The notes below the pieces were generated by a model. The model worked only from the letters and a program-made list of their open reading frames with translations, was not told the origin of the DNA and ran no database searches. This document shows positions 30,076 through 30,619 of a stretch of DNA of 30,619 bases, in pieces (position 1 is the stretch's first letter; every line of letters begins with the position of its first letter). Both the position numbers and the translations under genes were made by a program. Source of the stretch: a virus; IMG/VR virus record IMGVR_UViG_3300025120_000315, positions 1 through 30,619 of that record. One strand, written 5' to 3'.

Positions 30076-30488
30076 ACTGACCACTCCTTGATGTTATTTA
30101 CTGCATCTATTTCTTTGACTGGCATAAGCCTATGGTTGTTGCCCGGAAACATGAAGACTAACACAGAGCCGACTTCATATTCCTTTGTTGTTTCGTTCAT
30201 CACATCTATTTGAAAAGGATAGTATGATGAGCCACTCTCAATGGCATTTACTCTATCCATAGTTTCTGGTGTGACTGACCACACCTCACCTCTTATTTTA
30301 AATCCCTTCTCTCTTGCTACAAGAATAGGAAAACTTCTTGCGTAACTAAACAAATCATACTTGTCATCAGCTGACACATATGTGCCAACATACTCAGATG
30401 AATTGCCCAGTACACTATGAAGTCTGCCCCCTTTCTTCAATGTACCATAGACGAATAGATTAGTTCTCCAACTATAATCATTCGACAT
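30072..30488 (-). CDS. Gamma-glutamylcyclotransferase-like protein
   Basis: The 138-residue protein has the GGCT/AIG2 fold signature: FVYGTLKKGG near residues 12-21 (the substrate-binding loop), a SFPILV segment (about 52-57), IRGEVWSV (about 64-71) and a conserved Glu84 in NAIESG at the usual place of the catalytic acid. GGCT enzymes release 5-oxoproline from gamma-glutamyl amines or peptides. The substrate here is unknown and some phage members are thought to act on modified proteins or metabolites. The length is normal for the family. Start: ATG with AAAGGA eight bases upstream, overlapping the end of the cut-off gene. Confidence 0.85.
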   Translation of the reverse strand: MSNDYSWRTNLFVYGTLKKGGRLHSVLGNSSEYVGTYVSADDKYDLFSYARSFPILVAREKGFKIRGEVWSVTPETMDRVNAIESGSSYYPFQIDVMNETTKEYEVGSVLVFMFPGNNHRLMPVKEIDAVNNIKEWSV

Positions 30489-30619
30489 TAAATTGTCCTT
30501 TCAATACTAATTTTTTTGTAATGCAGTTGTTAGGAATAACTACACCCCCACCACCACATTGACTTTCTTCATCAAAAGATGACACAAGAATGGTACTATC
30601 CTTATCTTCTTTGATAAGG
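30478..30619 (-). CDS. C-terminal part of a gene cut by the right edge
   Basis: The frame running in from base 619 of the last kilobase to TGA 30480-30478 is open for 46 codons. It has a CGGGG stretch and no internal stop, and its end overlaps the next gene's ATG by 11 bases in the manner of its neighbours. The visible residues are mixed, with two cysteines (21 and 32 of the fragment). This is too little to assign a family. Confidence 0.55.
   Translation of the reverse strand, partial: LIKEDKDSTILVSSFDEESQCGGGGVVIPNNCITKKLVLKGQFNVE

Larger units (their letters stand above)
577..30434. repeat. Dispersed short motif, core GGGGGCA, extended form AAAGGGGGCA
   Basis: I counted 22 GGGGGC sites on either strand (starts 578, 983, 2978, 5237, 5283, 6028, 6162, 9315, 11208, 13597, 14460, 16351, 16365, 18744, 19328, 20531, 21182, 23478, 25461, 25819, 28375, 30426). 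18 of them are GGGGGCA. Seven share the exact ten bases AAAGGGGGCA: 577, 5282, 6025, 9312, 16348, 23477 and 30425. They lie in all reading frames and in gaps. Only two other G5 or C5 runs exist (13303 and 30544). Counts were made by eye. The function is unknown. Confidence 0.7.

Noticed and set aside
9312-30434. About 7-kb spacing of four AAAGGGGGCA copies (9312, 16348, 23477, 30425)
   Set aside because: The other three exact copies (577, 5282, 6025) break the pattern, and four points are too few.
1-30619. tRNA genes, rRNA, insertion sequences, integrase or attachment sites
   Set aside because: No cloverleaf-like sequence, transposase or recombinase motif, or long direct or inverted repeat was noticed on either strand by eye.

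Overview
The window is part of the genome of a tailed double-stranded DNA bacteriophage, most likely a marine podovirus-like phage of an A+T-rich Gram-negative host. The basis is the tightly packed A+T-rich genes, short overlapping ORFs with Shine-Dalgarno sites, a family A DNA polymerase, a class I ribonucleotide reductase, a Sak4-like recombinase, virion-type proteins including a 2593-residue protein, and consensus sigma-70-like promoters. No terminase, portal, major capsid protein, integrase or tRNA is visible, so this is a partial genome and the exact phage group cannot be fixed from here.

Layout. Bases 1-11876 (+ strand) hold a virion module: the tail of an upstream gene, two small proteins, a glycine-rich 587-residue protein, a putative ejection protein, a helical protein and the giant polyvalent protein. 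At about 11.87 kb this module meets oppositely directed genes and the two stop codons overlap. Everything to the right is on the - strand. Read in transcription order (right to left) it contains: a cut-off gene; a gamma-glutamylcyclotransferase-like protein; a run of small unknown genes; a Cas4-like nuclease; Sak4-like ATPase and its DUF669-like partner; a UDG-like/exonuclease protein; two small genes; DNA polymerase; a small gene; a DUF3987-like helicase; NrdA and NrdB; a 2OG-Fe(II) oxygenase; two small genes; an HTH-metallophosphoesterase; then a late lysis/export cluster (three tiny proteins, an 8-cysteine peptide, a lysozyme-like enzyme, a holin-like membrane protein, two exported proteins and a membrane coiled-coil protein).

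How it fits together. The right half supplies replication, recombination and dNTPs: nuclease + Sak4 + ssDNA-binding-like partner for recombination, a polymerase with separately encoded proofreading parts, a helicase, and RNR to feed it. Four - strand promoters are readable at 27.5, 21.56, 18.78 and 16.35 kb and cut this half into transcription units. The last one drives the lysis/export cluster. One + strand promoter sits before the 587-residue virion gene.

Most noteworthy: (1) a strongly over-represented, strand-asymmetric G-run motif, core GGGGGCA and extended form AAAGGGGGCA (7 exact copies), found in all reading frames and in intergenic DNA; (2) the polymerase 3'-5' exonuclease domain is divided between two genes, with exo I and II in one and exo III plus the polymerase in another, and two unrelated small genes between them; (3) a histidine at the polymerase position equivalent to E. 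coli Phe762; (4) an unlisted 44-residue eight-cysteine gene that overlaps a misleading signal peptide-like reading of the lysozyme gene; (5) promoters placed exactly at the stop codons of upstream genes, one followed by a terminator-like hairpin in its leader.
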